DNA of 33,051 nt from Acidobacteriota bacterium. GTDB taxonomy: Bacteria > Acidobacteriota > Terriglobia > 20CM-2-55-15. A program made the translations under genes and the position numbers. Positions 23,802 to 31,302 of the stretch are shown in pieces (position 1 is the first letter of the stretch; every line of letters starts with the position of its first letter). The stretch spans positions 1 to 33,051 of the forward strand of contig JAJEDW010000176.1 of assembly GCA_022821265.1 (NCBI GenBank). The letters are read 5' to 3'. The notes under the pieces were generated by a model, which saw only the letters and a list, made by a program, of their open reading frames with translations, had not been told where the DNA came from and did not search any database.

Positions 23802-24530
23802 ATGATGCAGGGCTACACGGCCGCGGAACTGGAACGAGAGACGGGTTTCGATCGGAGAACCATCGCGTTCTACGTGCAGGAAGGGGTGCTGCCGAAAGTC
23901 GGGCGGCGTGGGCCGCGGAGCCGGTATCCGAAGCGGGTCCGGGACCGCCTGCTGTTCATTCGACGCGTCCGGGAGGCCGAGCGCGCGGGAACCGTGGAAC
24001 CGGTCTCCCTCCACGACATTCGCATGGTCTTCGAGAACGCGCCGTCCGAGCTGATTTCCAGCGTCGCGGACGGGCGTGTGCCCGTGACTCCCAAGATCGT
24101 TGCCTCTCCATCGACCGGCACGCGGCCTCGGCGCCTCGCCAGACGTCGCGAGGCGCTCGCCGAACGATGGGCAACGCTCCGGCCCGGCGCGCTCCCGGGT
24201 TCGCTCGCGATGGCGGTACTCCCTGACGAGCATCCGATCCCGCCTCGAGGCGGCGTCGCCTATTCCGCGGCGGGCATCGAAGGCGCCGGAACGTCGGAGG
24301 AAACGGCTCTGGCCGATTCCCTGTCCGCTCTCCAGGAAATCGCGGACCGCCAGGAAGGCCCCGGCGAGGGGGTCCGCCGATGGCTCGAAGTCGAAGTGTC
24401 CCCGGGGGTCAAGCTCTCCGTCCGCGGCGCCCCGGATGAAGCGGCGCCGTTGCTGGCGCGAGCCGGCGAGACCCTCGGGCGTCTCATGGGCCGCCGCCCT
24501 GCGACGGAACCCACGGAACCGGAAACCTGA
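23802..24530 (+). CDS. MerR-family transcriptional regulator
   Basis: 242 residues. The N-terminal winged HTH is of MerR type: YTAAELERETGFDRRTIAFY (residues 5-24), then VQEGVLPKVGRRGPRSRYPK as the wing and a second helix pair (LLFIRRVREAERAG). The long C-terminal part has a Pro/Arg-rich linker and a terminal segment WLEVEVSPGVKLSVRG, not a standard drug- or metal-binding domain; no Cys metal site is seen. Divergent from the ARPP-1 gene, which it probably controls. ATG at 23802 preceded by GAGGTG. Confidence 0.85.
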   Translation: MMQGYTAAELERETGFDRRTIAFYVQEGVLPKVGRRGPRSRYPKRVRDRLLFIRRVREAERAGTVEPVSLHDIRMVFENAPSELISSVADGRVPVTPKIVASPSTGTRPRRLARRREALAERWATLRPGALPGSLAMAVLPDEHPIPPRGGVAYSAAGIEGAGTSEETALADSLSALQEIADRQEGPGEGVRRWLEVEVSPGVKLSVRGAPDEAAPLLARAGETLGRLMGRRPATEPTEPET

Positions 24531-24583
24531 GACACGGTCCTTGCGGAGCGCCGCCGCTCCCGCCGCCGGCCCCGACGCGCGCG

Positions 24584-24592
24584 TGTTATTCT
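24584..24592 (+). promoter_or_regulatory. Extended -10 before aroA
   Basis: TG-T-TATTCT at 24584-24592, then 9 nt to the aroA ATG. No Shine-Dalgarno sequence lies between, consistent with a leaderless transcript. No clear -35. Confidence 0.4.
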
Positions 24593-24601
24593 GAAATTCT
24601 C

Positions 24602-25906
24602 ATGGACACCGTCGAGATCCGGCCGGCACGGCGGTTCCGCGGCGACACGCGTGTCCCTGGTGACAAATCCATAAGCCATCGAGCCGCGCTTATCGGCGCC
24701 ATATCCGAAGGGGAAACCTCTACAAAGGGTTTCCCCATGAGCGGGGACTGCGTGAGCACGCTCCGTTGTCTCGGACGGCTCGGCGTCCGCATCGACCGGC
24801 ACGGCTCCGACGGTGTTCGCATTCATGGGCGGGGACTCCGGGGCCTGGAGGCGCCCACCGGCGACCTGGACGCCTCGAACGCCGGTACGCTGCTGCGCCT
24901 GTTGTCGGGCATCCTCGCCGGACATGCGTTCACGGCGACCCTCGTCGGCGACGACTCCCTTAGCCGGCGCCCCATGCGCCGGATCGCCGAGCCGCTGGAA
25001 CAGTTCGGCGCGCGTATCCGGACCACGGACGGCCACCTCCCGATGACCATCACCGGCGGTCCGATCCGAGCGATCGACTACCGCGTTCCGGTGGCCAGCG
25101 CGCAAGTGAAATCGGCGGTGGCGCTCGCCGGCCTCCACGCCGACGGCGTGACGAAGGTCCACGAACCGGTTCGCACGCGCGACCACACCGAGATCGCATT
25201 GGCGGCGGCCGGCGCGGCCATCCGGGTCGTCGACCACGACGACGGGGGCCGGCGCGTGGAAGTCGAAGGCGGTCATTCGCTGGACGCCCGCTCGTTCACC
25301 ATTCCAGGCGATCCGTCGTCGGCGGCCTTCCTGATCGCGGCCGCGTTGCTGGTTCCGGACTCGCAGCTCCGCCTGTCCGGCGTCGGCGTCAACCCGACGC
25401 GTACGGACTACATTTCCCTGCTCCGCCGGTCCGGCGCCGACATCCGGATCGAGGCGCCTCGCGAAGAAGACGGCGAAGCCGTGGCCGACATCGTGGTCCG
25501 AGCCGGCGCGTTGCCGCCGTTCGCGATCGGGGGCGCCGACACCGCGGGCCTCATCGACGAGTTGCCGATTCTGGCCGTCCTGGGCATCGCCGGGGCCGGG
25601 CGGGTCTCGATTCGGGGCGCCGGAGAACTGCGTCTGAAGGAAACCGATCGCATACGGGCGCTGGCCGTCAACCTGGAGGCCATCGGCGCGAGGGTCGCGG
25701 AGTCGGACGACGGCCTGGAAGCGGAATGCGATCCGCCGATCGAAGGCGGTACGGTGACGTCGTTCGGCGACCACCGCATCGCGATGGCGTTCGCGGTGGC
25801 CGGCCTCGCCAGCCGGAAGGGCGTCCGCATCGAGGACGCCGGCTGCGCGGCGATTTCGTTTCCGGGTTTCTTCGCGCTTCTGGACAGCCTGGTTGAACGC
25901 TACTGA
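24602..25906 (+). CDS. aroA: 3-phosphoshikimate 1-carboxyvinyltransferase (EPSP synthase)
   Basis: Transfers enolpyruvyl from PEP to shikimate-3-phosphate. 434 residues in two inside-out domains. Motifs: VPGDKSISHRAALIGAI (residues 18-34), SNAGTLLRLLSG with the PEP-loop Gly retained, SRRPMRRIAEPL, SAQVKSAVALAGL, ELRLKETDRI with the catalytic region, and FGDHRIAMAFAVAGL. The RPMRR.AEPL form resembles class II-type enzymes, though the NAGT loop is as in class I. Its end overlaps the convergent CBS-protein gene by 7 bp. Confidence 0.96.
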   Translation: MDTVEIRPARRFRGDTRVPGDKSISHRAALIGAISEGETSTKGFPMSGDCVSTLRCLGRLGVRIDRHGSDGVRIHGRGLRGLEAPTGDLDASNAGTLLRLLSGILAGHAFTATLVGDDSLSRRPMRRIAEPLEQFGARIRTTDGHLPMTITGGPIRAIDYRVPVASAQVKSAVALAGLHADGVTKVHEPVRTRDHTEIALAAAGAAIRVVDHDDGGRRVEVEGGHSLDARSFTIPGDPSSAAFLIAAALLVPDSQLRLSGVGVNPTRTDYISLLRRSGADIRIEAPREEDGEAVADIVVRAGALPPFAIGGADTAGLIDELPILAVLGIAGAGRVSIRGAGELRLKETDRIRALAVNLEAIGARVAESDDGLEAECDPPIEGGTVTSFGDHRIAMAFAVAGLASRKGVRIEDAGCAAISFPGFFALLDSLVERY

Positions 25907-27201
25907 GGCGGCTCCGGCTCGTCCGCAACGGCCGAAGCTTCCGTCGCGGCGCGCGTCTCGGGAGCCCCGCGGATCAGGTGGACGCGCATGATGCGGCGGC
26001 CGACGACCTGCTCGACCTGGTACCGGTCACCGTCGAACTCGACGGTCTCCCCCTCGCCCGGCAGCCTTCCCGTCTGCATCATGATGAAACCGGCGAGGGT
26101 CACGTAGTAGCCGGTCTCCGGGACGTGCAGCCCCAACCGTTCGTTGAGCTCGCGGACGGCAATGCCGGCGTCGACGAGATAACTGCCGTTCGGCTGGGGA
26201 ACGATGGCGTCCATCTCGACGTCGTGTTCGTCCTGGATCTCCCCGACGATTTGCTCGATCAGGTCTTCCAGCGTCACGATGCCCTCCACGCTCCCGTGTT
26301 CGTCGACCACGATGCCCAAATGGGTCTGTGCGGACTGGAGCACGCGAACGGCGCTGTTCAACGGGGCCGTGTCGGGAATGAAGACGGGCTTGCGGAGGAG
26401 TTGCGATAGACGAAACGGCTTGCCCGAACCGAGATACGGCATCAAATCCTTGCCGTGAAGGATCCCCAGGATATTGTCCAGACTGCCCTGGTACACGGGA
26501 AAACGCGTCAGCCGCGTGTTCTCGACAACCTGCAGCACTTCGTCGATCGGCTTGTTGATCGCGAGCGAAACCGTTCGAATTCGCGGAACCATCACGTCGC
26601 GGACCTGTCGGTCCGAAAAATCGATGATCCGTTGCAGCATCTCTCGACGATCCTGCGAATAGCTGCTGATGATCGATTTCAATTCGACGTCGGTCAGTGT
26701 CGCCGCCAGCGATGAACGCTCTTCGCGAACGCTGCGGAAGAAGAACCCGGACAGGTTGATCATCAAGCGAACGATCGGATATGTGACCCGCATCCACAAT
26801 TGGATCGGAACGACCAGGTTCAGAGCGATCTTCTCCGGAGACCGCGTCGCGAACGCCTTGGGCCCGAGTTCGCAGAACAGCAGGACGATGACCGTCAGAA
26901 GAACCGTCTCGGCAGCCAGGACGAGGTCGCGCTGGGAAGTATCGACGGCGTTGACGACGATGGAGGCGGCCACGGTCGCGGCCCCGATGTTCGCGAAGTT
27001 GTTGCCCAGCAGGATCGTGGCCAGAAGCTTCTGGGGCGCCTCCAGCCACTGGGCCAGTGTCCGGGCCCTCGAGTTGCCGCTGGTGGCGAGATGCCGGATG
27101 CGGTACCGGTTGCTGGAAAGGACGGCCGTTTCCGACAGCGAAAACAGCCCCGACAACAACAGGAACAGGGACAACAGAATAAGGAGAAAGAAGGACGGCA
27201 T
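25900..27201 (-). CDS. CNNM/CBS-domain hemolysin-family membrane protein (CorC/YfjD-like)
   Basis: 433 residues. The N-terminal CNNM (DUF21) domain has four hydrophobic segments (about 1-22, 60-85, 95-115, 130-155) with FSLSETAVLSSNR and LGNNFANIGAA. Then two CBS domains (about 200-320: VMVPRIRTVSL, RFPVYQGSLDNILGILHGKDL, HLGIVVDEHGSVEGIVTLEDL) and a CorC_HlyC domain (about 335-410). Family members are implicated in Mg2+ or Co2+ efflux and resistance. Downstream of carD with a gap of about 20 nt, so likely cotranscribed. Confidence 0.93.
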   Translation of the reverse strand: MPSFFLLILLSLFLLLSGLFSLSETAVLSSNRYRIRHLATSGNSRARTLAQWLEAPQKLLATILLGNNFANIGAATVAASIVVNAVDTSQRDLVLAAETVLLTVIVLLFCELGPKAFATRSPEKIALNLVVPIQLWMRVTYPIVRLMINLSGFFFRSVREERSSLAATLTDVELKSIISSYSQDRREMLQRIIDFSDRQVRDVMVPRIRTVSLAINKPIDEVLQVVENTRLTRFPVYQGSLDNILGILHGKDLMPYLGSGKPFRLSQLLRKPVFIPDTAPLNSAVRVLQSAQTHLGIVVDEHGSVEGIVTLEDLIEQIVGEIQDEHDVEMDAIVPQPNGSYLVDAGIAVRELNERLGLHVPETGYYVTLAGFIMMQTGRLPGEGETVEFDGDRYQVEQVVGRRIMRVHLIRGAPETRAATEASAVADEPEPPQ

Positions 27202-27221
27202 CGCAGCCCGGGCGTCAGCCC

Positions 27222-27731
27222 TCAGGCAACGGGAATCTTGTCGCAGGCCTGATTGACCTGCTGGTCGACCTGGCCTTCGATTTCTTCCTCCGGCACGTTC
27301 ATCACCGAGGCCAGCTCGGAAACAAGCAGAAAGCGCGCCCGATCCTGCATCCGTTTTTCACGGAACGAAAGCGGCTTGATCCGATTCAGATAGACGAGGT
27401 TCTTGTAGACCTCGGCCACGTGAAGGATCGAGCCCGACCGCATCTTTTCGGAGTTCTCCTTGAAACGGTCTTTCCAGTCGCGCTGCGAGAAGAACTCGCC
27501 GTTGGCGAGGAAGGCGAACAACTTGTCCACCTCCTTGCCGTCGATGGTGCGCCGCAACCCAACGTCTTCGGCGTTGGAGGTGGGCACCATGACCAGGATG
27601 TCGTTGGAGCAGATCCTGAGCAGGTAGAAGCGCTCGAAATGGCCCTGCACCAGGCGATCCGAGATCTTCTCGATGATGCCGACCCCATGGTTGGGATAGA
27701 CGACCTGATCGCCGATTTCAAACTCTTCCAT
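27222..27731 (-). CDS. CarD-family transcriptional regulator
   Basis: A 169-residue CarD/CdnL-type protein. The N-terminal RNA-polymerase-interaction domain is FEIGDQVVYPNHGVGIIEKI followed by FYLLRI and MVPTSNAEDVGLR; the helical C-terminal domain includes SGSILHVAEVYKNLVYL and REKRMQDRARFLLVSELA. In mycobacteria and myxobacteria such proteins stabilise the open promoter complex, especially at rRNA promoters. It has a strong promoter of its own and probably leads the CNNM/CBS gene. Confidence 0.95.
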   Translation of the reverse strand: MEEFEIGDQVVYPNHGVGIIEKISDRLVQGHFERFYLLRICSNDILVMVPTSNAEDVGLRRTIDGKEVDKLFAFLANGEFFSQRDWKDRFKENSEKMRSGSILHVAEVYKNLVYLNRIKPLSFREKRMQDRARFLLVSELASVMNVPEEEIEGQVDQQVNQACDKIPVA

Positions 27732-27759
27732 TGAAACCTGCCGGCAAACGATAACATGA

Positions 27760-27789
27760 ATTATACGATCGTTCGGGAGACAGCGTCAA
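27760..27789 (-). promoter_or_regulatory. Sigma-70 promoter of carD
   Basis: The minus strand has TTGACG (27789-27784), an 18-bp spacer and a perfect TATAAT (27765-27760). Predicted leader about 20-25 nt. Confidence 0.75.
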
Positions 27790-27972
27790 GCGACCGAAGG
27801 CGGCGGATGGACTTCGCTCCATGGCAGCGTGGCACTCAACCTACTGAATAAAAGGCATTTGGTGTCACTGGCCGCGAGGCCGCGCGGCACTGGCCCATGC
27901 CCCGGCCGCCTCGTGAGAATACCGGGTTGTCCGAGCGGCGGCCCTCGCGAAACGGTGATTCGTTTCCTCCGC

Positions 27973-27978
27973 TATAAT
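27973..27978 (+). promoter_or_regulatory. -10 element before the M24 peptidase gene
   Basis: Perfect TATAAT, then GCCGGCCC (8 nt) and the ATG at 27987. No Shine-Dalgarno and no clear -35. The predicted transcript starts at the ATG. The rest of the 255-bp gap to carD holds the carD promoter and short weak inverted repeats only. Confidence 0.55.
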
Positions 27979-27986
27979 GCCGGCCC

Positions 27987-29156
27987 ATGACGGACCACGT
28001 CCCCCGCGAGGAATTGGAGCGCCGGTGGTCCCGCCTGCGGCGCCACATGGAATGCGACGCGCTCCTCGTCCTCCAGAACGTGGACCAGTTTTACCTGACC
28101 GGGACGGTCCAGGACGGCGTGCTCTGGTTTCCCGCCGACGGCGAACCGGTCTTCGCGGTCCGAAAGAGCCACTCGCGCGCCGTGGCCGAGTCGCCGTTAC
28201 GCCAAGTCGTCCCGTTCCGGCGCTATTCCGAGTTGCCGGAACTGATCCCGCACGCGGGTGCGGTGCTGGGACTGGAACTGGACGTGCTGCCCGTCTCGAT
28301 GTATCGACAGGTCGAGAAGACGTTCCCCGGATCGACGCTCGTCGACGGTTCCATGTGGATTCGCCGGGCGCGCTCGGTCAAGACGGCCTACGAGCAGGAA
28401 CGCATTCGCCGCGCCGCGTCGATGCTGGACGCGGCTTTCCTGGACATCCCGACCCGTCTCCGCGAAGGCATGGAAGAACTCGAGCTCGCCGTCCGGATCG
28501 AGCAGGTCATGCGCGAGGCCGGGCACCAGGGTCTGATCCGCGTGCGCCGGTTCAACATGGAGCTCTATTTCGGCGCCGTCGCGTTCGGGGACACGTCGGC
28601 CTATCCCCACAACTTCGACGGGGCGGTCGGGGTGCGCGGGCTCTATCCCGCCGTCCCTCTCATGGCCAGCCGTCGGAAACTCGCCCGGGGGGAGCCGGTC
28701 ATGATCGATATCGTGGCCGGATGCGACGGTTATCTGGCCGACGGATCGCGGGCCTATTCGGTCGGCGCCCCTTCGGCCGCGATCCTGGACACTCACCGCT
28801 TCATTCTGGACCTGAACGCCTGGCTGGAAGAGCAGCTCCGAGCCGGAACCGTGCCGAGCGAAATCTATCGCATCGCGCGGCAACGCATCGAGAACACCCC
28901 GTACTCGCCCCACTTCATGGGCGCGGCCGAGAACCAGGTGCGCTTCATCGCGCACGGAATCGGCCTCGAAATCGACGAGTTGCCCGTCATTGCTCCCCGC
29001 TTCGACGAGCCGTTCGAGACCGGCACGGTCATGGCCGTCGAGCCGAAGGTGTTCTATCCGGACATCGGCGGCGCCGGCGTCGAGAACACGTTCATCCTGA
29101 ACGACGGCGGCTGCGAGCGGCTGCTCCACGCCCCTATGGAATGGGTCAGCGTCTGA
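27987..29156 (+). CDS. M24-family metallopeptidase (Xaa-Pro aminopeptidase-like)
   Basis: 389 residues: an N-terminal creatinase-like domain (about 1-130) and a C-terminal pita-bread catalytic domain. All five expected dinuclear-metal ligands can be placed: Asp241 (VMIDIVAG), Asp252 (YLADGSRAY), His323 (IAHGIGLEIDE), Glu352 (MAVEPKVF) and Glu366 (GVENTF). Likely removes N-terminal residues before proline or cleaves Xaa-Pro dipeptides; substrate specificity cannot be settled. The cytoplasm is likely, as no signal peptide is present. It appears to be leaderless. Followed by a 160-bp repeat. Confidence 0.9.
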   Translation: MTDHVPREELERRWSRLRRHMECDALLVLQNVDQFYLTGTVQDGVLWFPADGEPVFAVRKSHSRAVAESPLRQVVPFRRYSELPELIPHAGAVLGLELDVLPVSMYRQVEKTFPGSTLVDGSMWIRRARSVKTAYEQERIRRAASMLDAAFLDIPTRLREGMEELELAVRIEQVMREAGHQGLIRVRRFNMELYFGAVAFGDTSAYPHNFDGAVGVRGLYPAVPLMASRRKLARGEPVMIDIVAGCDGYLADGSRAYSVGAPSAAILDTHRFILDLNAWLEEQLRAGTVPSEIYRIARQRIENTPYSPHFMGAAENQVRFIAHGIGLEIDELPVIAPRFDEPFETGTVMAVEPKVFYPDIGGAGVENTFILNDGGCERLLHAPMEWVSV

Positions 29157-29186
29157 GCACACGGACCCGGACTTGCGCCGCGGCTA

Positions 29187-29346
29187 GGAGTCCGTGGTGA
29201 GACCCCGCGTCGCACCGAAACCGGTGAGGCGCCCGTCCGGCAAGGCGCGAGGAGGGAGCATATTCCCGATATGTGACCGACGAGCAACGCAGTCCGGACG
29301 GGATCGATCGCCGGTCGAATGCAGCAGGGGTTTCACCACAGACTCC
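29187..29346. repeat. 160-bp inverted-repeat element, copy 2 (MITE-like)
   Basis: Same length as copy 1 and 149 of 160 bases identical by hand count. Terminal repeats are GGAGTCCGTGGTGAGACCCC and the complement of GGAGTCTGTGGTGAAACCCC (2 mismatches). The element is flanked by TA on both sides (CTA left, TAG right), like the TA duplication made by IS630/Tc1-type transposases. Position 5 of the repeat has changed on both arms relative to copy 1 (C-G to T-A), keeping the pair. It lies between convergent genes, and its right end abuts the TAG stop of the NUDIX gene. Confidence 0.85.
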
Positions 29347-29870
29347 TAGCGGAAGACCGTCAGCAGGCCGACGATCGTCTTGGCGTCCCGGATCCTTCCG
29401 TCGGTGATCATGGCCAGAGCATCGTCGCGCCGCGCCCGGATCACCGAGATGAACTCGTCGTCCTCGAGCCGCTGCGCCCTTGGAACCAGGCCGGTGGCCT
29501 CGAACAGGTGCATGCGCTCGTCCGTGAACCCCGGCGCGGTATAGAAGCTGGACAGCTCCCGAAGCCGGGCCGCCCTGTAACCGGTTTCTTCCTCCAACTC
29601 GCGCTTCGCAGTGACGATGGGGTCTTCGCCTTCTTCACGCGTGCCGGCGGGCAACTCCAACAGTTCTTCGCCGGCGGCGTGACGGTACTGGCGGACCAGA
29701 ATCACCTCGTCCGGCGCCGGCAAGGCGACGACGGCAACCGCCCCCGGATGCTCCACGATATCGCGCGTGATTTCTCTTCCGTCCGGATTGAGCAGCCGAT
29801 CCGTCCGCACGCGTATTCGCCATCCCCGAAAACCCACGCTGCTCTCCAGCAGCTTCCACGTCGCGTTCAT
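29346..29870 (-). CDS. NUDIX hydrolase, ADP-ribose pyrophosphatase-like
   Basis: 174 residues. A complete Nudix box GX5EX7REUXEEXGU is at residues 76-98, from GTREEGE through RELEEETGY, with the metal-binding Glu residues intact. ELPAGTREEGE, SSFYTAPGFTDERMHLF and FEATGLV fit the ADP-ribose pyrophosphatase subgroup (NudF-like), which splits ADP-ribose to AMP and ribose-5-phosphate. The ATG overlaps the argD stop as ATGA. Confidence 0.92.
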   Translation of the reverse strand: MNATWKLLESSVGFRGWRIRVRTDRLLNPDGREITRDIVEHPGAVAVVALPAPDEVILVRQYRHAAGEELLELPAGTREEGEDPIVTAKRELEEETGYRAARLRELSSFYTAPGFTDERMHLFEATGLVPRAQRLEDDEFISVIRARRDDALAMITDGRIRDAKTIVGLLTVFR

Positions 29871-31078
29871 GCCTTCTCCAACTCGGCGCGCAGAGCCGCG
29901 ATGAACTTGTCGATCGGCTTCTTCTGGATGATCAGCGGCGGAAGAAAGCGAAGGACGGTGTCCCGGGTCGAATTCGCAATGAACCCGGCCTGGATCAGGC
30001 GTTCCACCACCGGACGCGCGGCGACGCCGAGCTCGAGGGCCAGCATCAGGCCGTCGCCGCGCGCTTCCCGGACGGCGGGCAACACCAACAGCTCTTCCAA
30101 CCGCCGCTTGAAGTACGACCCGACTTCACGGGCCCGATCCAGGAGGCGTTCCTCCTCGATGACTTTCAGCACCTCCAACCCGATGCGGCACGCCAGCGGG
30201 CCGCCTCCGAACGTCGTGCCGTGGATTCCGGCGCGAATCGGATCCGCCACGGCCGCTTTCATCAGGACGGCCCCCATGGGGATGCCGCCGGCAAGCGGTT
30301 TGGCGATCGCGATCAGGTCCGGCCGGTCCGCGTACGCCGCGCCCGGGGGGAGGCATCTCTCGAACGCGAACCAGCGTCCGGTGCGGCCGAGGCCGCACTG
30401 GATCTCGTCGGCGATCAACGCCGCGCCGGAGGCGCGCGTGAGCTCGCGGGCACGGCGGTAAAACGCGTCCGAAATCGGCCGTACACCGCCTTCCCCTTGC
30501 ACGGCCTCGAGGATGACCGCCCCCACGTCCTCCGAAAACCGTCGCTCGAGATCCTCCACGTCGTCGAACCTGACGAAGTCGAATCCCGGAACCAGCGGTT
30601 CGAACGGGTCCCGGTACCGGGCGGGATGCGTCGCCGACAACGCCCCCATCGTCCGCCCGTGAAACGACCCGTCGAGGGCGAGCACCCGGTGCTTCCGCGC
30701 TCCGCCGCGCCCGGAATTCGCGAACAGGCGCGCAAATTTCAAGGCCCCCTCCACCGACTCCGCCCCGCTGTTCGTGAAGAAGGTCTTCTCGAGTCCCGAG
30801 ATCGCGTACAGCCGCCGGGCCAGCCGGCCCGCGTGCTCGTGGTAGAGCAGGTTCGAAACATGCAACGGGCGCTTGATCTGCTTTCGCAGAACACGCACGA
30901 TCCGCGGATGGTTGTACCCCAGGACATTGACGCCGATCCCGGACAGGAGATCGAGATACCGCTTGTTGCTCCGGTCGATCAGGTACGGCCCGCGGCCCCG
31001 GTCGACGAGGATGTCGTACCGGTTGTAGGTGCCGAGCAGGTGCTCCGCTTCCAGCTCGTGGACGCTCTTGAGAGACAT
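29867..31078 (-). CDS. argD: Acetylornithine/succinylornithine-type aminotransferase
   Basis: A 403-residue class III PLP aminotransferase. Motifs: LDLLSGIGVNVLGYNHPRI near residue 43, TNSGAESVEGALKFAR (102-117), DGSFHGRTMGALSAT, LEAVQGEGGV, ADEIQCGLGRTGR (223-235), and the PLP-binding Lys260 in IAIAKPLAGG. Overall length and motif set match ArgD, which transaminates N-acetylglutamate semialdehyde in arginine synthesis; a related omega-aminotransferase cannot be excluded as no other arg gene is nearby. Divergent from the selenoprotein gene, 224 bp apart. Confidence 0.88.
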   Translation of the reverse strand: MSLKSVHELEAEHLLGTYNRYDILVDRGRGPYLIDRSNKRYLDLLSGIGVNVLGYNHPRIVRVLRKQIKRPLHVSNLLYHEHAGRLARRLYAISGLEKTFFTNSGAESVEGALKFARLFANSGRGGARKHRVLALDGSFHGRTMGALSATHPARYRDPFEPLVPGFDFVRFDDVEDLERRFSEDVGAVILEAVQGEGGVRPISDAFYRRARELTRASGAALIADEIQCGLGRTGRWFAFERCLPPGAAYADRPDLIAIAKPLAGGIPMGAVLMKAAVADPIRAGIHGTTFGGGPLACRIGLEVLKVIEEERLLDRAREVGSYFKRRLEELLVLPAVREARGDGLMLALELGVAARPVVERLIQAGFIANSTRDTVLRFLPPLIIQKKPIDKFIAALRAELEKA

Positions 31079-31147
31079 CGGGCCGGCGGAGATCGGTGGA
31101 TCCCCGTTACTGACTGAAATCGTTGGACTTCACACGCTTCGGATGCC

Positions 31148-31177
31148 TTGCGTGCAGTGCGAATGTTAGCATATGAT
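31148..31177 (+). promoter_or_regulatory. Predicted promoter of the selenoprotein peroxiredoxin
   Basis: TTGCGT (31148-31153), an 18-bp spacer and TATGAT (31172-31177). It would give a leader of about 120 nt. A CGAAT-N11-ATTCG dyad (31160-31180) overlaps the -10 and could be an operator. Confidence 0.5.
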
Positions 31178-31237
31178 TCGTGCCTCGGCTGCTGTTCCCC
31201 GCATCCGTGGGGTGGCTGCACCGACACTGAAGGGAGT

Positions 31238-31264
31238 GATTCCCGCGCCGCGGCGCAGGGAATC
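31238..31264 (+). other. Hairpin in the peroxiredoxin 5' leader
   Basis: GATTCCC and GGGAATC enclose the palindrome GCGCCGCGGCGC with a single unpaired A, forming a strong stem-loop ending 38 nt before the ATG and 23 nt before the GGGAGG ribosome binding site. It may be a leader RNA control element or an operator. Confidence 0.45.
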
Positions 31265-31302
31265 GTAACGAGCAGACACACAAAATCGGGAGGACCCCCT
31301 CA

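Noticed and set aside
23796-23803. TGATATAAT extended -10 overlapping the merR start codon
   Set aside because: A transcript from it would start after both candidate ATGs, and a GAGGTG site supports the ATG at 23802. Probably chance, unless a later start is used.
24602-25906. aroA as a CP4-like glyphosate-insensitive enzyme
   Set aside because: The RPMRR.AEPL motif resembles class II, but the PEP-loop Gly (NAGT) is kept, so insensitivity cannot be claimed.
27836-28048. 70-codon minus-strand frame in the carD to M24 peptidase gap
   Set aside because: No ribosome binding site or recognisable motif, and it overlaps the peptidase start on the other strand.
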